36,062 nt of DNA from Candidatus Cloacimonadota bacterium. Its GTDB lineage: Bacteria > Cloacimonadota > Cloacimonadia > Cloacimonadales > Cloacimonadaceae. Position numbers and translations under genes: made by a program. Location of the stretch: the NCBI GenBank assembly GCA_023228125.1, contig JALOBT010000029.1, positions 1-36,062 of the forward strand, read 5' to 3'. Position 1 is the first letter of the stretch, and every line of letters begins with the position of its first letter. Positions 7,380 to 15,912 of the stretch are shown one piece after another. The notes under the pieces were generated by a model that was given only the letters and a program-made list of their open reading frames with translations, was not told where the DNA came from and did not search any database.

Positions 7380-8507
7380 TTGCAAAGCAGATACTTCGCC
7401 GTAGTCTCCGGCAGCCTGGAAAAACACGCCAAAGCAGAGCTGGAAAGCTTTGGTGCCATTGTGCATGCTGAAGTTCCCCGCGGGCTCATCTTTTCCGCCT
7501 CCACGCAGCAGCTTTACCGCCTGCTTTACGGTGCGAGATTAGTTCAAAGAGTGCTTTTCACGCTGCTCAGTTTCGACTGCCACAGCCATAAATACCTCTA
7601 TCAACAGGCTGCAAAGAACATTGATTGGCCGTCTATCTTCTCTGTGGATCAGAGCTTTGGCATCATCTGCAATGTGAGCAATAGCTTCACGCGGCATTCT
7701 CTTTATAGTAGCCAAAAACTTAAAGACGCCATCTGTGATAGCTTCAGAGCGCGTTTTGACGCCCGGCCCAGCTTCACCACCCAGAATCCCGATATCCTCT
7801 TCAATCTGCACATCCATGAAAATAGGGCTACTATCGCCTTGGACATCCTGGGGCTGAGCATGCACAAGCGCGGATATCGCCAACGCAGTGTCGAAGCTCC
7901 GATGCAAGAGACCCTGGCGGCTGCGATCGTGAAACTGTCTGGCTGGGATGGCGAGACTCCGCTTTGGGATCCCATGTGCGGAAGCGGCACCCTTTTGGCC
8001 GAAGCGGCTATGCACTATTGCCGCATTCCGGCCGGATATCTGAGGGACAATCATCGCGTGAAATATCTACCGGATTTTGATGAAAAGCTCTGGGAGCAAA
8101 TCACCACTGAAGAGAATGAGCGGATCAGAGCTCTGCCCAAAGGCCTCATCAGAGCTTCGGATATCGATCCCGATGCTATCAAAGCCGCACAAGATAACCT
8201 CCGGCTTTTGCCGCATGCCCAAAGTATCGATCTGTCCTGCGCATCTATTGAGCGGGCTCAAGCGGGATTTTCCGGTACTATCATCACCAATCCACCCTAT
8301 GGCGTGAGGTTAGGCCCAAATCAGAATATCATTAAGCTATACAATGACCTGGGAGACTTCCTCAAGCAAAAATGCAAAGGCAGCACAGCCTATGTGCTCT
8401 GTGGCGATAAGGAGTTAGTCGGGGCTCTCAGATTAAGAGCGCATTGGAGCAAGCTCCTGAAAAATGCTGATCTGGACACGCGTTTGGCCAAGATCGTAAT
8501 CCGCTGA
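7380..8507 (+). CDS. THUMP-domain 23S rRNA guanine-N2 methyltransferase (RlmL/YpsC family)
   Basis: A 375-residue protein with an N-terminal ferredoxin-like/THUMP region (RYFAVVSGSLEKHAKAEL...PRGLIFSA; NPDILFNLHIHENRATIALDILG) and a C-terminal Rossmann methyltransferase domain. SAM motif I is DPMCGSGTLLAEAA at about residues 197-210; catalytic motif IV is TNPPYGVRLG at about 302-311. This layout equals the short YpsC/RlmL N-half type that makes m2G in 23S rRNA (position 2445 in E. coli). The start is TTG at 7380 because no ATG or GTG precedes the conserved RYFAVVSG; the ribosome site is poor, and coupling to the upstream ligase is likely. Confidence 0.85.
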   Translation: MQSRYFAVVSGSLEKHAKAELESFGAIVHAEVPRGLIFSASTQQLYRLLYGARLVQRVLFTLLSFDCHSHKYLYQQAAKNIDWPSIFSVDQSFGIICNVSNSFTRHSLYSSQKLKDAICDSFRARFDARPSFTTQNPDILFNLHIHENRATIALDILGLSMHKRGYRQRSVEAPMQETLAAAIVKLSGWDGETPLWDPMCGSGTLLAEAAMHYCRIPAGYLRDNHRVKYLPDFDEKLWEQITTEENERIRALPKGLIRASDIDPDAIKAAQDNLRLLPHAQSIDLSCASIERAQAGFSGTIITNPPYGVRLGPNQNIIKLYNDLGDFLKQKCKGSTAYVLCGDKELVGALRLRAHWSKLLKNADLDTRLAKIVIR

Positions 8508-8542
8508 ATGACAGGTCGTCACCATGCTTCGGATAGGGCTGT

Positions 8543-9439
8543 ATGAGCTCTAAACTACTCCTGCTTTTGACAGCGGCTCTATGGGGCTTTGCCTTCGTGG
8601 CACAGCGTCAAGGCATGGAGCATCTGGATCCCTTTACCTATAACGCTATCCGCTTTGCCTTGGGGGCGCTTTTCATCCGTTTTGCCCTGTTCAAGGGTTT
8701 TAATAAGAAGGCTCCGATGCTCTGGCTTCCGGGCTTGGTTCTTTTTGTAGCTGCAAGTTTACAACAGATTGGCTTGATCTATACCTCGGCCGGATCAGCC
8801 GGATTCATCACCGGGCTTTACGTGCTCTTCGTGCCGGTATTGGGGTATTTTCTGGGTCAGAGAAGCGGGTACAGACTCATCATCTCGGTGGTTTTGGCAG
8901 TGTGCGGTTTGTATCTGATCTCTAACTTTACCAGTGCTCAGGCCTCCCTGGGCAATCTTTTGGTGTTGATCTCGGCTGTCTTCTGGGCACTTCATGTGCA
9001 ATTGGTGCATATATATAGCAAGAAGATTCCCACGGCAGTGCTGGCCTTCGATCAATTTGCCGTTTGTGCCTTGCTCTCCACGGTTTTTGCCATCGGCCTT
9101 AGGATCTTGATCAACCCTCAGGCTTGCTTCACGGCAGCCTATCTTTCTGATATCGGCTCTACCATTTGGCCGATTCTGTATGGTGGTGTGATCAGCGTGG
9201 GTATCGCCTATTCTTTGCAGATCAAAGCTCAAAAAAAAGTGGAGCCCGGCCATGCTGCTGTGATCATGAGTCTGGAAGGGGTGTTTGCCATGCTGGGTGG
9301 ATATCTTTTGCTGAAGGAATCCCTCACTTTACCTAGTGTATTGGGCGCTTCGATCTTGCTGATAGCCATGCTTTTGGTGAGCATTCCCAAAAAATATGTT
9401 GACAGAAAAAGCCCTGTAGATTTGACTGCTCAAATATAA
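8543..9439 (+). CDS. EamA/DMT-family transporter
   Basis: A 298-residue integral membrane protein starting MSSKLLLLLTAALWGFAFVAQRQG, the classic first helix of the drug/metabolite transporter superfamily. Two EamA halves are seen: residues 1-135 with GLVLFVAASLQQIGLIYTSAGSAGFITGLYVLFVPVLG, and about 145-285 with NLLVLISAVFWALHVQLV and ISVGIAYSLQIKAQKKVEPGHAAVIMSLEGVFAMLGG. About ten transmembrane helices are expected. It acts in the inner membrane as an exporter of small metabolites. The substrate is unknown. Confidence 0.88.
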   Translation: MSSKLLLLLTAALWGFAFVAQRQGMEHLDPFTYNAIRFALGALFIRFALFKGFNKKAPMLWLPGLVLFVAASLQQIGLIYTSAGSAGFITGLYVLFVPVLGYFLGQRSGYRLIISVVLAVCGLYLISNFTSAQASLGNLLVLISAVFWALHVQLVHIYSKKIPTAVLAFDQFAVCALLSTVFAIGLRILINPQACFTAAYLSDIGSTIWPILYGGVISVGIAYSLQIKAQKKVEPGHAAVIMSLEGVFAMLGGYLLLKESLTLPSVLGASILLIAMLLVSIPKKYVDRKSPVDLTAQI

Positions 9440-9468
9440 TTTTGAAACTACAGATTAAGGACATATAA

Positions 9469-9822
9469 ATGCTTTTATACACTATTGCTCTGATCATTCA
9501 CGCGATTATCTGCATCGTACTGGTGCTGGTAATCCTTGCACAAACCTCCAAGGGAGGCTTGGATGCGAATCTTGGCGGTGCCGCTATGAACGTTTTTGGC
9601 GGCAGTGGAGCCTCTGCGCTTCTGAAAAAATGGACTCAGATTTTGGCTGTGCTATTTGCCGCTTCCTGTATTATGGTGGCTTTTTTGGTCAAGAATCAGC
9701 GCGGTGTAGCCACTTTCGCTGATGTTCAAAAGCGTCAAAGCCAGATGGCTGATACCCCAGCTCCTGCTGAGCCAGCCGCTGCGCCGATTCAGCTGCCAGC
9801 CGAGCCTGTTCAGGGCGAATAA
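9469..9822 (+). CDS. secG: Protein translocase subunit SecG
   Basis: A 117-residue protein with the SecG pattern: an N-terminal helix MLLYTIALIIHAIICIVLVLVILAQ, the cytosolic loop TSKGGLDANLGGAAMNVFGGSGASALLKKWTQ, and a second helix ILAVLFAASCIMVAFLV. The tail is Ala/Pro-rich (DTPAPAEPAAAPIQLPAEPVQGE), making it slightly longer than common SecG. It stimulates SecYEA translocation in the inner membrane. The tRNA-Leu gene follows 12 bp after the stop, as is usual for secG in many bacteria, and a terminator closes the unit. Confidence 0.95.
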   Translation: MLLYTIALIIHAIICIVLVLVILAQTSKGGLDANLGGAAMNVFGGSGASALLKKWTQILAVLFAASCIMVAFLVKNQRGVATFADVQKRQSQMADTPAPAEPAAAPIQLPAEPVQGE

Positions 9823-9834
9823 ATGAAATTTACT

Positions 9835-9922
9835 GCAGAAGTGGTGGAATTGGCAGACACGCAAGACTAAGGATCTTGTGCCCGTAATGGGTGTGCGGGT
9901 TCAAGTCCCGCTTTCTGCACCA
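9835..9922 (+). tRNA. tRNA-Leu with anticodon AAG, CCA encoded
   Basis: Class II tRNA of 88 nt. Acceptor GCAGAAG pairs with TTTCTGC (7:66 is G-U), followed by discriminator A and encoded CCA. The D stem is GTG/CAC, the anticodon stem CAAGA/TCTTG encloses the 7-nt loop CTAAGGA, there is a long variable arm, and the T arm is GCGGG-TTCAAGT-CCCGC. U33 is present and positions 34-36 (9869-9871) are AAG. G37 fits CUN leucine tRNAs. A34 is unusual in bacteria, where GAG is normally used. It is probably transcribed together with secG. Confidence 0.9.
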
Positions 9923-9925
9923 AGT

Positions 9926-9962
9926 ATGAGGGTGTCTCACAGCGAGACACCCTCATTATTTT
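9926..9962 (+). terminator. Rho-independent terminator after secG/tRNA-Leu
   Basis: A perfect stem of 12-13 bp, TGAGGGTGTCTC (9927-9938) with GAGACACCCTCA (9944-9955), loop ACAGC, is followed by the T-rich TTATTTTAT. It ends the plus-strand unit running from the acyl-CoA ligase or secG. Confidence 0.88.
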
Positions 9963-10028
9963 ATCTTGCAGAATACGGTGCTGCAAGCTTGATATATACT
10001 TGTTTCAGGCTGTTTTTATCAAGCCAAT

Positions 10029-11180
10029 TCATCCCCTCCAGGGCAACATATAGGCTTTGACTTCTTCATTGTAATAGCGATCCGTCATGGTGGCAATATA
10101 GTCGCGCACCTGCTCGGCTGGACAAAAGCTCTTGAGATACTCCTCATTCTTGTGGTTGAGGAAATGCTTAAAGATCTTCGAATCCATGTTTTTAACCTTG
10201 ATATCCTCAAGATACTTCTCAAACATAATGCGCATGGTGCGGTAGATAATGGCGTTTGATTCTTTCACGTTTTCGTCGGTGTAAATGCGTCTATAATTAA
10301 ACTTCTTTAGCTCCAAAAGCTGATTTGAGGTTTCTTCATCAAAGGCGATGAAATCCTGATCCAGGCTGTTTGCGATGACACTTCTGACCAGGGTATCGAT
10401 GATCTGGCTGTTTCTGTTTCCCAGATAGGCGACCTGCTCTTTGGGGAGCTCTTCGCGCCTCAGGATGTTATAGCGGATGGCATCTTCGATATCCTGGCCG
10501 ATATAGGCGATGGTATCCGCGATGCGAACCACGCAGCCTTCCAGAGTAGCGGGCATCCAGGATACCTTATTGCCTAACTTTTTCGCCGCGATATAAGCCT
10601 GAATATCGGCTTCAGATTTGTCTTCTTTGGGCTTGAGCTGAGTGTTGTGCACTTCACCGTCGTGGGAAATGATGCCATCCCGCACCTGAAAGGTGAGATT
10701 CAGCCCTTCTCCTCTGCTGGAAATGTGATCCACGATATGCAGGGATTCTATATTGTGATGAAAATGCCCGATTCCCGCCTCAATGCAGCTTTCGCTGAGG
10801 GCTTTTTCGCCATCGTGACCAAAGGGACAATGTCCCAGATCGTGCCCCAAAGCAATGGCTTCAATGAGCTCGGTATTCAGCCCCAGGTATTTGCCGATAG
10901 TCCGGGAAATCTGGGACACATAAGCGATATGCAGATTGCGGTTCGTCATTTCTTCATCGATGAGATTGGTAAAGGAAAAGACCTGCGTCTTGCCATGATA
11001 GCGCCGGTAGGCTCCGCTGTAGAGGATGCGATCCCGATCTACGGCAAAACGTGATCTCATCAGATCTTGCTCTTCATCTTTGATGCGCCAGGCTTTTTGA
11101 TCGTGAAAGGCCTTTGCCCCCAAGAGGGCATCGTGCCGCGCCTTGATTTCGGTAAAAATAGTGTCCAATTTATTGTTCAT
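10029..11180 (-). CDS. dgt: Deoxyguanosinetriphosphate triphosphohydrolase-like HD protein
   Basis: A 383-residue dGTPase-family protein that hydrolyses (d)NTPs to deoxynucleoside and tripolyphosphate in the cytosol. It contains FAVDRDRILYSGAYRR and KTQVF, then the metal-binding set: His84 (NLHIAYV), His113-Asp114 (LGHDLGHCPFGHDGE) and a later Asp in VRIADTIAYIGQDIEDA. The length fits the shorter dGTPase subfamily (E. coli Dgt is ~500). The start ATG at 11180 follows GGAGATATT. It is divergent from the Omp28-like gene with about 160 bp between them. Confidence 0.9.
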   Translation of the reverse strand: MNNKLDTIFTEIKARHDALLGAKAFHDQKAWRIKDEEQDLMRSRFAVDRDRILYSGAYRRYHGKTQVFSFTNLIDEEMTNRNLHIAYVSQISRTIGKYLGLNTELIEAIALGHDLGHCPFGHDGEKALSESCIEAGIGHFHHNIESLHIVDHISSRGEGLNLTFQVRDGIISHDGEVHNTQLKPKEDKSEADIQAYIAAKKLGNKVSWMPATLEGCVVRIADTIAYIGQDIEDAIRYNILRREELPKEQVAYLGNRNSQIIDTLVRSVIANSLDQDFIAFDEETSNQLLELKKFNYRRIYTDENVKESNAIIYRTMRIMFEKYLEDIKVKNMDSKIFKHFLNHKNEEYLKSFCPAEQVRDYIATMTDRYYNEEVKAYMLPWRG

Positions 11181-11270
11181 AATATCTCCATTTATTCTAT
11201 AATGCTACATTAGACAAACTATGGGTATCCTGTTTTTAGGCAAGTAAAATCAGGTTTTGTGCAAAAAAGC

Positions 11271-11299
11271 TTGCAAGCGGATTGAATCTTGCTTATCAT
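11271..11299 (+). promoter_or_regulatory. Candidate promoter of the Omp28-like gene
   Basis: TTGCAA (11271-11276), a 17-bp spacer and TATCAT (11294-11299) lie about 40 bp before the start codon. The spacing is ideal, the -10 matches 5 of 6 and the -35 matches 4 of 6. Confidence 0.45.
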
Positions 11300-11341
11300 A
11301 TTCAGTGTAATGAAAGATACCTTAATATAAGGAAGGAAGAG

Positions 11342-13243
11342 ATGAGAAAATTAAGCTTAATTCTGTTGCTACTTGCAACATTCAGTTTTATGATCGCCGT
11401 CCCCAGAGAGATGGTAATAGTGGAAATAGGCACAGGCACTTGGTGTCCGTACTGTCCAGGAGCATCGATGGGTGCGCATGATTTGATCGCAAACGGAAAG
11501 CCCGTGGCTGTGGTCAAGTATCATAATGGAGACCCCTATGTGAATTCATATTCCACCGCCCGTAACAACTACTACGGAATCACAAGTTTCCCCACAGCAA
11601 AGTTTGATGGGGTATTGGAAGCTGTAGGTGGAAGCAATAACCAATCTTTGTACAACACCTATCTGCCCAAGGTAAATCAGCGTCTGGCAGTACCTTCGCA
11701 TTATACCATCGTAGCTGAAGAAGGTGAGATCAACAATGGAGTTATGACCCTTGCCGTTACTGTCACAAAAGTGGAAAACGATACCAATACAAACGTGGTC
11801 TTACATTCTTCTATCACCGAATCGAACATTGCCCAAAACTGGCAGGGACAAACCCAGGTGGACAATGTAAACCGTCTAATGTCTCCAAACCAAAACGGCA
11901 CCCCGATAAATCTGGCCACCGGAGAATCCACCACAGTAAACCTTACTTTTACTCTCAGTGCTGGGTGGCAAATGCCCAGTCTTGAGCTGGTGCTGTGGGT
12001 GCAGAATGTGAGCACAAAAGAAATCCTGCAGGGTAAGAAATACAGTGTCCCTGGCATCACCGGTGCTTTCCCAGCTTCTGTGGAGAACGTGAATTTCCCG
12101 GATACCTATGTGGGCGGATTCAGAACCAAGTCCGTAATCTTCTACAATTTTGGCGATGCTACGGTAAATGCCACCCTATCAAGTGACAATATGAGCTTTA
12201 TCCCTGAGCTGGCAACTATCACGATACCAGCACTCCAAAGTGCTACCGTGAATGTGAGCTTCATCCCTGTCTCAGATGGGGATGTTACTGGGAATCTGAC
12301 GGTGACAGGGAATTTCATGGCACATGACCAACTGATTATTCCCATGACCGGACATGCTTTTATCAATACTGCTCCCATAGCTGAAGATGTTCTGCTGTAT
12401 GGACCTCCTGTCTATTTGCAGACCTTGGCTGGAGCCTATACTTTCTCGGATGGCGATAATGATGTGGAAGGTGAAACCACCTTCAAGTGGTTCCGCATGA
12501 TCAATGATGTTCCTCAAGAAATCAACGGCGCACATCAGATTTCATACATCGTCCAGGAGGCTGATATAGGGACTCCTCTTGTCTTTGGCGTGATCCCTGT
12601 GGACCTGCATGGCATGCCCGGAGATTTGGTGCTCAGTGCACCTTCAGATCCCATCGTGAATCTTCCCGCTCCGCAGAATTTTGCTGCCGAGCTCTTGCAT
12701 CCTGATACTGTCCGGCTTACCTGGGAGCGTCCGCCTTACTTTGACGGCCGTGGTTTTGTGGGATACCGCCTGTTCCGCAATGGTCTTTTGATCTCCACCA
12801 TGACCAATGCCAATATCTTGAGCTTTAGCGACACGTCTTTGCAGGATGGAGAGTATGAGTATTGGATTTGTTCTCTATTCAACAATCCCATGATGCTTTC
12901 AATGCCATCTCCTTCGGTCTTTATCACCGTGGATAGCACTTCCAATGAAGACCAGGTAAATCAGATTGATTTCAGCGTAATAGCCATGCCCAATCCTTTC
13001 CGGGTGAATACCAGCCTGCAGATGAAATCTGCACCAAACTCTGAAATCAAGCTTTCTGTTTACAATATGAAAGGTCAACTGGTAAGAACGTTGACAGCTC
13101 ATAGTGACAACAGTGGCCAGGCCGTACTGACCTGGGATGCCAAAGATGACAGAGGAAACCGTGCTGACAACGGAATCTATCTTTATAAGATGGTGAGTGC
13201 TGGCAAGAGCTTTACCGGCAAACTGATAAAATTATCTAACTAA
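11342..13243 (+). CDS. Omp28-like secreted protein with thioredoxin-fold CxxC and sorting domain
   Basis: A 633-residue protein. The start at 11342 is chosen because GGAAGGAAGAG precedes it and it yields a clean signal peptide (MRKLSLILLLLATFSFMIA). Residues ~22-250 resemble Omp28 proteins: VIVEIGTGTWCPYCPGASMG with Cys35-Pro-Tyr-Cys38, then VAVVKYHNGDPY and SFPTAKFDG. Next is an immunoglobulin-like/ASH-type segment near 255-345 (FPDTYVGGFRTKSVIFYNFG), a fibronectin III-like domain (PAPQNFAAELLHPDTVRLTWERP), and a C-terminal FlgD/T9SS-like domain (MPNPFRVNTSLQM, VYNMKGQLVRTL, DNGIYLYKMV). It is probably surface-exposed or secreted. The CxxC could be redox-active, which is inference from the fold. 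Confidence 0.85.
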   Translation: MRKLSLILLLLATFSFMIAVPREMVIVEIGTGTWCPYCPGASMGAHDLIANGKPVAVVKYHNGDPYVNSYSTARNNYYGITSFPTAKFDGVLEAVGGSNNQSLYNTYLPKVNQRLAVPSHYTIVAEEGEINNGVMTLAVTVTKVENDTNTNVVLHSSITESNIAQNWQGQTQVDNVNRLMSPNQNGTPINLATGESTTVNLTFTLSAGWQMPSLELVLWVQNVSTKEILQGKKYSVPGITGAFPASVENVNFPDTYVGGFRTKSVIFYNFGDATVNATLSSDNMSFIPELATITIPALQSATVNVSFIPVSDGDVTGNLTVTGNFMAHDQLIIPMTGHAFINTAPIAEDVLLYGPPVYLQTLAGAYTFSDGDNDVEGETTFKWFRMINDVPQEINGAHQISYIVQEADIGTPLVFGVIPVDLHGMPGDLVLSAPSDPIVNLPAPQNFAAELLHPDTVRLTWERPPYFDGRGFVGYRLFRNGLLISTMTNANILSFSDTSLQDGEYEYWICSLFNNPMMLSMPSPSVFITVDSTSNEDQVNQIDFSVIAMPNPFRVNTSLQMKSAPNSEIKLSVYNMKGQLVRTLTAHSDNSGQAVLTWDAKDDRGNRADNGIYLYKMVSAGKSFTGKLIKLSN

Positions 13244-13259
13244 ACAAGGTAACAAGATT

Positions 13260-13301
13260 GACAGGCTCCGATGCCAAGGCCTCGGAGTCTGTTTCTGATT
13301 T
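13260..13301 (+). terminator. Terminator after the Omp28-like gene
   Basis: The stem ACAG-CTCCGA (13261-13271) with TCGGAG-CTGT (13282-13292) has one internal G/T opposition and a 10-nt loop. It is followed by TTCTGATTTT, 17 bp after the stop codon. Confidence 0.75.
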
Positions 13302-13426
13302 TGCCCTGAGCAAGCCACTGCTTATTCCTCTTTGGTTCTTTTTTGTGGACAATATATGCTATCTGAGAAAAATGTCACTTCAAAGCTAATACACAAGTAA
13401 ATCAGGAGCTCATAAAGGATTTTATT

Positions 13427-15538
13427 ATGAAAAGCGATGCGGACAATCCGCTTTCTAAGATACGAAACATAGGCATTATGGCCCATATTGATGCCGGGAA
13501 AACTACTACTACAGAACGCATACTCTTTTACACTGGATTTTTGCACAAAATGGGCGAGGTTCATGACGGCAATGCCTTCACGGATTGGATGGAGCAAGAA
13601 CGCGAGCGTGGAATCACCATTACTTCTGCCACGGTAAATTGCCCCTGGCGCGAGCATCAGATCAATATCATAGACACCCCCGGCCATGTGGATTTCACTG
13701 CCGAAGTGGAGCGTTCTTTGAGGGTGCTGGATGGAGCTGTGGGCGTATTTTGCGCGGTGGCTGGAGTGGAACCTCAGACCGAGACGGTATGGCATCAGGC
13801 CGATCGCTACAAAGTCCCCCGCCTGGCCTATGTAAACAAAATGGACCGCACCGGTGCAGATTATGAGCGGGCCATCCAGATGATTCACGAGCGTCTCACC
13901 ACCAAGGCCTGCCCGATCAATATCCCCATTGGCAGGGAAGACTGCTTTGAGGGTGTGATAGACCTCATCTCCATGCAAGCCTGGTACTTTGATCCCCTTA
14001 CCCAGGGCTGTGACACCAGGCATATCAATATCCCTGAGCAGCTCATGGAAGAAGCGCAAGTGGCCAGAGAGCATCTTTTGGAAACCATTTCAGAATATGA
14101 TGATCAGCTCATGATGCTCTTCCTGGACGGCAAAGAGGTTCCCGCGGAGCTGATCTGCCAAAGCATTCGCAAAGGCACTCTGTGGCACGGTTTTATTCCT
14201 GTTCTCTGTGGCTCTTCACTGAAGAACAAGGGCTTGCAATTGCTCTTGGATGCGATTGTGGATTTCCTTCCCTCTCCCCTGGATCTGGGAGCCACACATG
14301 CCCTTGATCCCCGGACTGATGAAGCGATTAGTTTGCCTCCTGATCCAGATGCTCCCCTGGTCGGGCTTGCTTTTAAGGTGCAGACCGATAAATACTTGGG
14401 ACGATTGATCTATATCAGAGTTTACTCCGGAACCCTGAAAAAGGGCGGCAGTCTCGTAAATATGACCAATAATAAACGCGAGAGAGTAACCAGAATCCTG
14501 CAAATGATGTCCAATCGAAAGCATGACAAAGACGACCTTCATGCCGGAGATATCGGGGCCATCGTGGGCCCGAAATTCCTCTTCACCGGGGATACCATCA
14601 CAGATGGAAGGATAGATGTGCTGTTGAATAAGATGAATTTCCCTGATTCGGTGATTTCGATAGCCATCGAGCCCAAAACCAAGACCGATCAGGAAAACCT
14701 GGGCAACGCTTTGACTCGCTTGCAAGAAGAAGACCCTACCTTCAGAGTTCACGTGGATAAGGATAGCGGACAGACTTTGATCTCTGGAATGGGAGAGCTG
14801 CATCTGGATATCATTGTGGATCGCATCAAACGCGAATTTGGCGTGCATGCCAATGTGGGCAATCCTCAGGTTTCCTACAAAGAAAGCATCACAGCAACCG
14901 CGGAAGTTACAGAAATCTTCCAACGCGAATTGAATGGCAAGGGAAATTATGCCAGGGTCAGTTTCCGGCTCAGCCCCATCCCGGCCCAGGATTTGTCCAA
15001 AGATGCCAAAAACACCTTCAAGAGCTCCATCACCCCGGATAAGATTCCCCAGGAGTATTGGAAAGCCATCGGGGAAGCGGCTTTGGGCGCATTGGTGGAT
15101 GGACCTCTGATTAGTACAAATGTAGAGCGGGTCGCCATCGAGCTGATCGATGGGGATCACAACCCCGTGGATTCCAATGAACTGGCCTTCAGGATTGCCA
15201 CTTCCATGGCGATAGGCCGGGCCCTGCGCTCTGCCAAGCCGGTGATCATGGAGCCCATCATGCTCCTCACAGTGCAATCTCCAGATGATTTTGTGGGAGA
15301 TATTATCTCCGATATCAATGCCAAACGCGGCAAGATAGTGGTGATGCGCCGGCACAACGAATACCTGCAGGAAGTAGTGGCAGATGTGCCTCTCTGCGAG
15401 CTCTTTGGGTATTCTACCCGTATTCGTTCTCTGTCTCAAGGCAGAGCAATTTACACTTTGGAATTCAAGCAATTTGAGATAGCTCCGGTTCAAGTTCAGA
15501 ACGAAGTATTACGGAGGATTCGAGGTTTTGCAGATTAA
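13427..15538 (+). CDS. fusA: Elongation factor G paralogue
   Basis: A 703-residue translational GTPase with all five EF-G domains. G motifs: G1 AHIDAGKTTTTE (residues ~19-30), G2 RGITITSA, G3 DTPGH, G4 NKMD. Domains II-V follow, with GELHLDIIVDRIKREFGV and NPQVSYKESI entering domain IV. The ribosome site AAAGGA lies before ATG 13427. It stands alone, not next to rpsL/rpsG/tuf, and so may be a second EF-G or an EF-G2/recycling-type paralogue. At the domain IV tip, where E. coli has SYHDVDS with His583, this protein has DHNPVDS, placing Asn at the His position. The exact role (translocation or ribosome recycling) is open. It is followed at 64 bp by the STAS gene. Confidence 0.85.
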   Translation: MKSDADNPLSKIRNIGIMAHIDAGKTTTTERILFYTGFLHKMGEVHDGNAFTDWMEQERERGITITSATVNCPWREHQINIIDTPGHVDFTAEVERSLRVLDGAVGVFCAVAGVEPQTETVWHQADRYKVPRLAYVNKMDRTGADYERAIQMIHERLTTKACPINIPIGREDCFEGVIDLISMQAWYFDPLTQGCDTRHINIPEQLMEEAQVAREHLLETISEYDDQLMMLFLDGKEVPAELICQSIRKGTLWHGFIPVLCGSSLKNKGLQLLLDAIVDFLPSPLDLGATHALDPRTDEAISLPPDPDAPLVGLAFKVQTDKYLGRLIYIRVYSGTLKKGGSLVNMTNNKRERVTRILQMMSNRKHDKDDLHAGDIGAIVGPKFLFTGDTITDGRIDVLLNKMNFPDSVISIAIEPKTKTDQENLGNALTRLQEEDPTFRVHVDKDSGQTLISGMGELHLDIIVDRIKREFGVHANVGNPQVSYKESITATAEVTEIFQRELNGKGNYARVSFRLSPIPAQDLSKDAKNTFKSSITPDKIPQEYWKAIGEAALGALVDGPLISTNVERVAIELIDGDHNPVDSNELAFRIATSMAIGRALRSAKPVIMEPIMLLTVQSPDDFVGDIISDINAKRGKIVVMRRHNEYLQEVVADVPLCELFGYSTRIRSLSQGRAIYTLEFKQFEIAPVQVQNEVLRRIRGFAD

Positions 15539-15540
15539 GC

Positions 15541-15567
15541 TTGACAAACATAATAAAATTCTTAAAC
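15541..15567 (+). promoter_or_regulatory. Candidate promoter before the STAS gene
   Basis: A consensus TTGACA at 15541-15546, immediately after the EF-G stop codon, is followed by TTAAAC at 15562-15567 (15-bp spacer) or AAACAT two bases later. The -10 is weak, so it is only suggestive of separate expression of the signalling pair. Confidence 0.25.
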
Positions 15568-15602
15568 ATGCTCTTAGGAAGAAAAAGACAAAGGGAGAAG
15601 AC

Positions 15603-15911
15603 ATGAGTATTGATTTGAGTTTCAGTGGAAAGATCGCATCAATGAAGATTGATGGTATCTTGAATAGCGAGAACGCCCACATTTTACAAAGTAAACTTAC
15701 CGAAGTAATGCAAAGTGATACCACGCTTTTGGAGCTGGATCTCTTTGATTGTCGAAATATATCTTCGACAGGTATAGGCAAAATTCTTTTATTTTACAAA
15801 GACTTTATATCCAAAGGCGGTGACATTGAAGTTGTGCGCAGCTCAAACAGCGTATATGAGCTTTTCTCTATGCTGAAGCTGAACCAGCTTTTTACAGTCA
15901 ATTTGGGTTAA
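15603..15911 (+). CDS. STAS-domain anti-sigma-factor antagonist-like protein
   Basis: A 102-residue single STAS domain of the SpoIIAA/RsbV type. The start at 15603 follows GGGAGAAGAC; the frame extends further back but without a ribosome site. The hallmark region LLELDLFDCRNISSTGIGKILLFYKDF aligns with the family's DSSGLG loop. The acidic residue before the phosphorylatable serine is Ser here, while a serine remains at the phosphosite. In partner switching such a protein binds an RsbW-like kinase unless phosphorylated. The next gene, one base after the stop, encodes exactly such a kinase domain fused to a receiver, so the two probably act as a pair. Confidence 0.85.
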   Translation: MSIDLSFSGKIASMKIDGILNSENAHILQSKLTEVMQSDTTLLELDLFDCRNISSTGIGKILLFYKDFISKGGDIEVVRSSNSVYELFSMLKLNQLFTVNLG

Positions 15912-15912
15912 T

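Noticed and set aside
14216..15493. 425-residue frame opposite the EF-G gene
   Set aside because: The plus strand is an unambiguous EF-G; the antisense frame has no family resemblance and is a by-product of codon bias.
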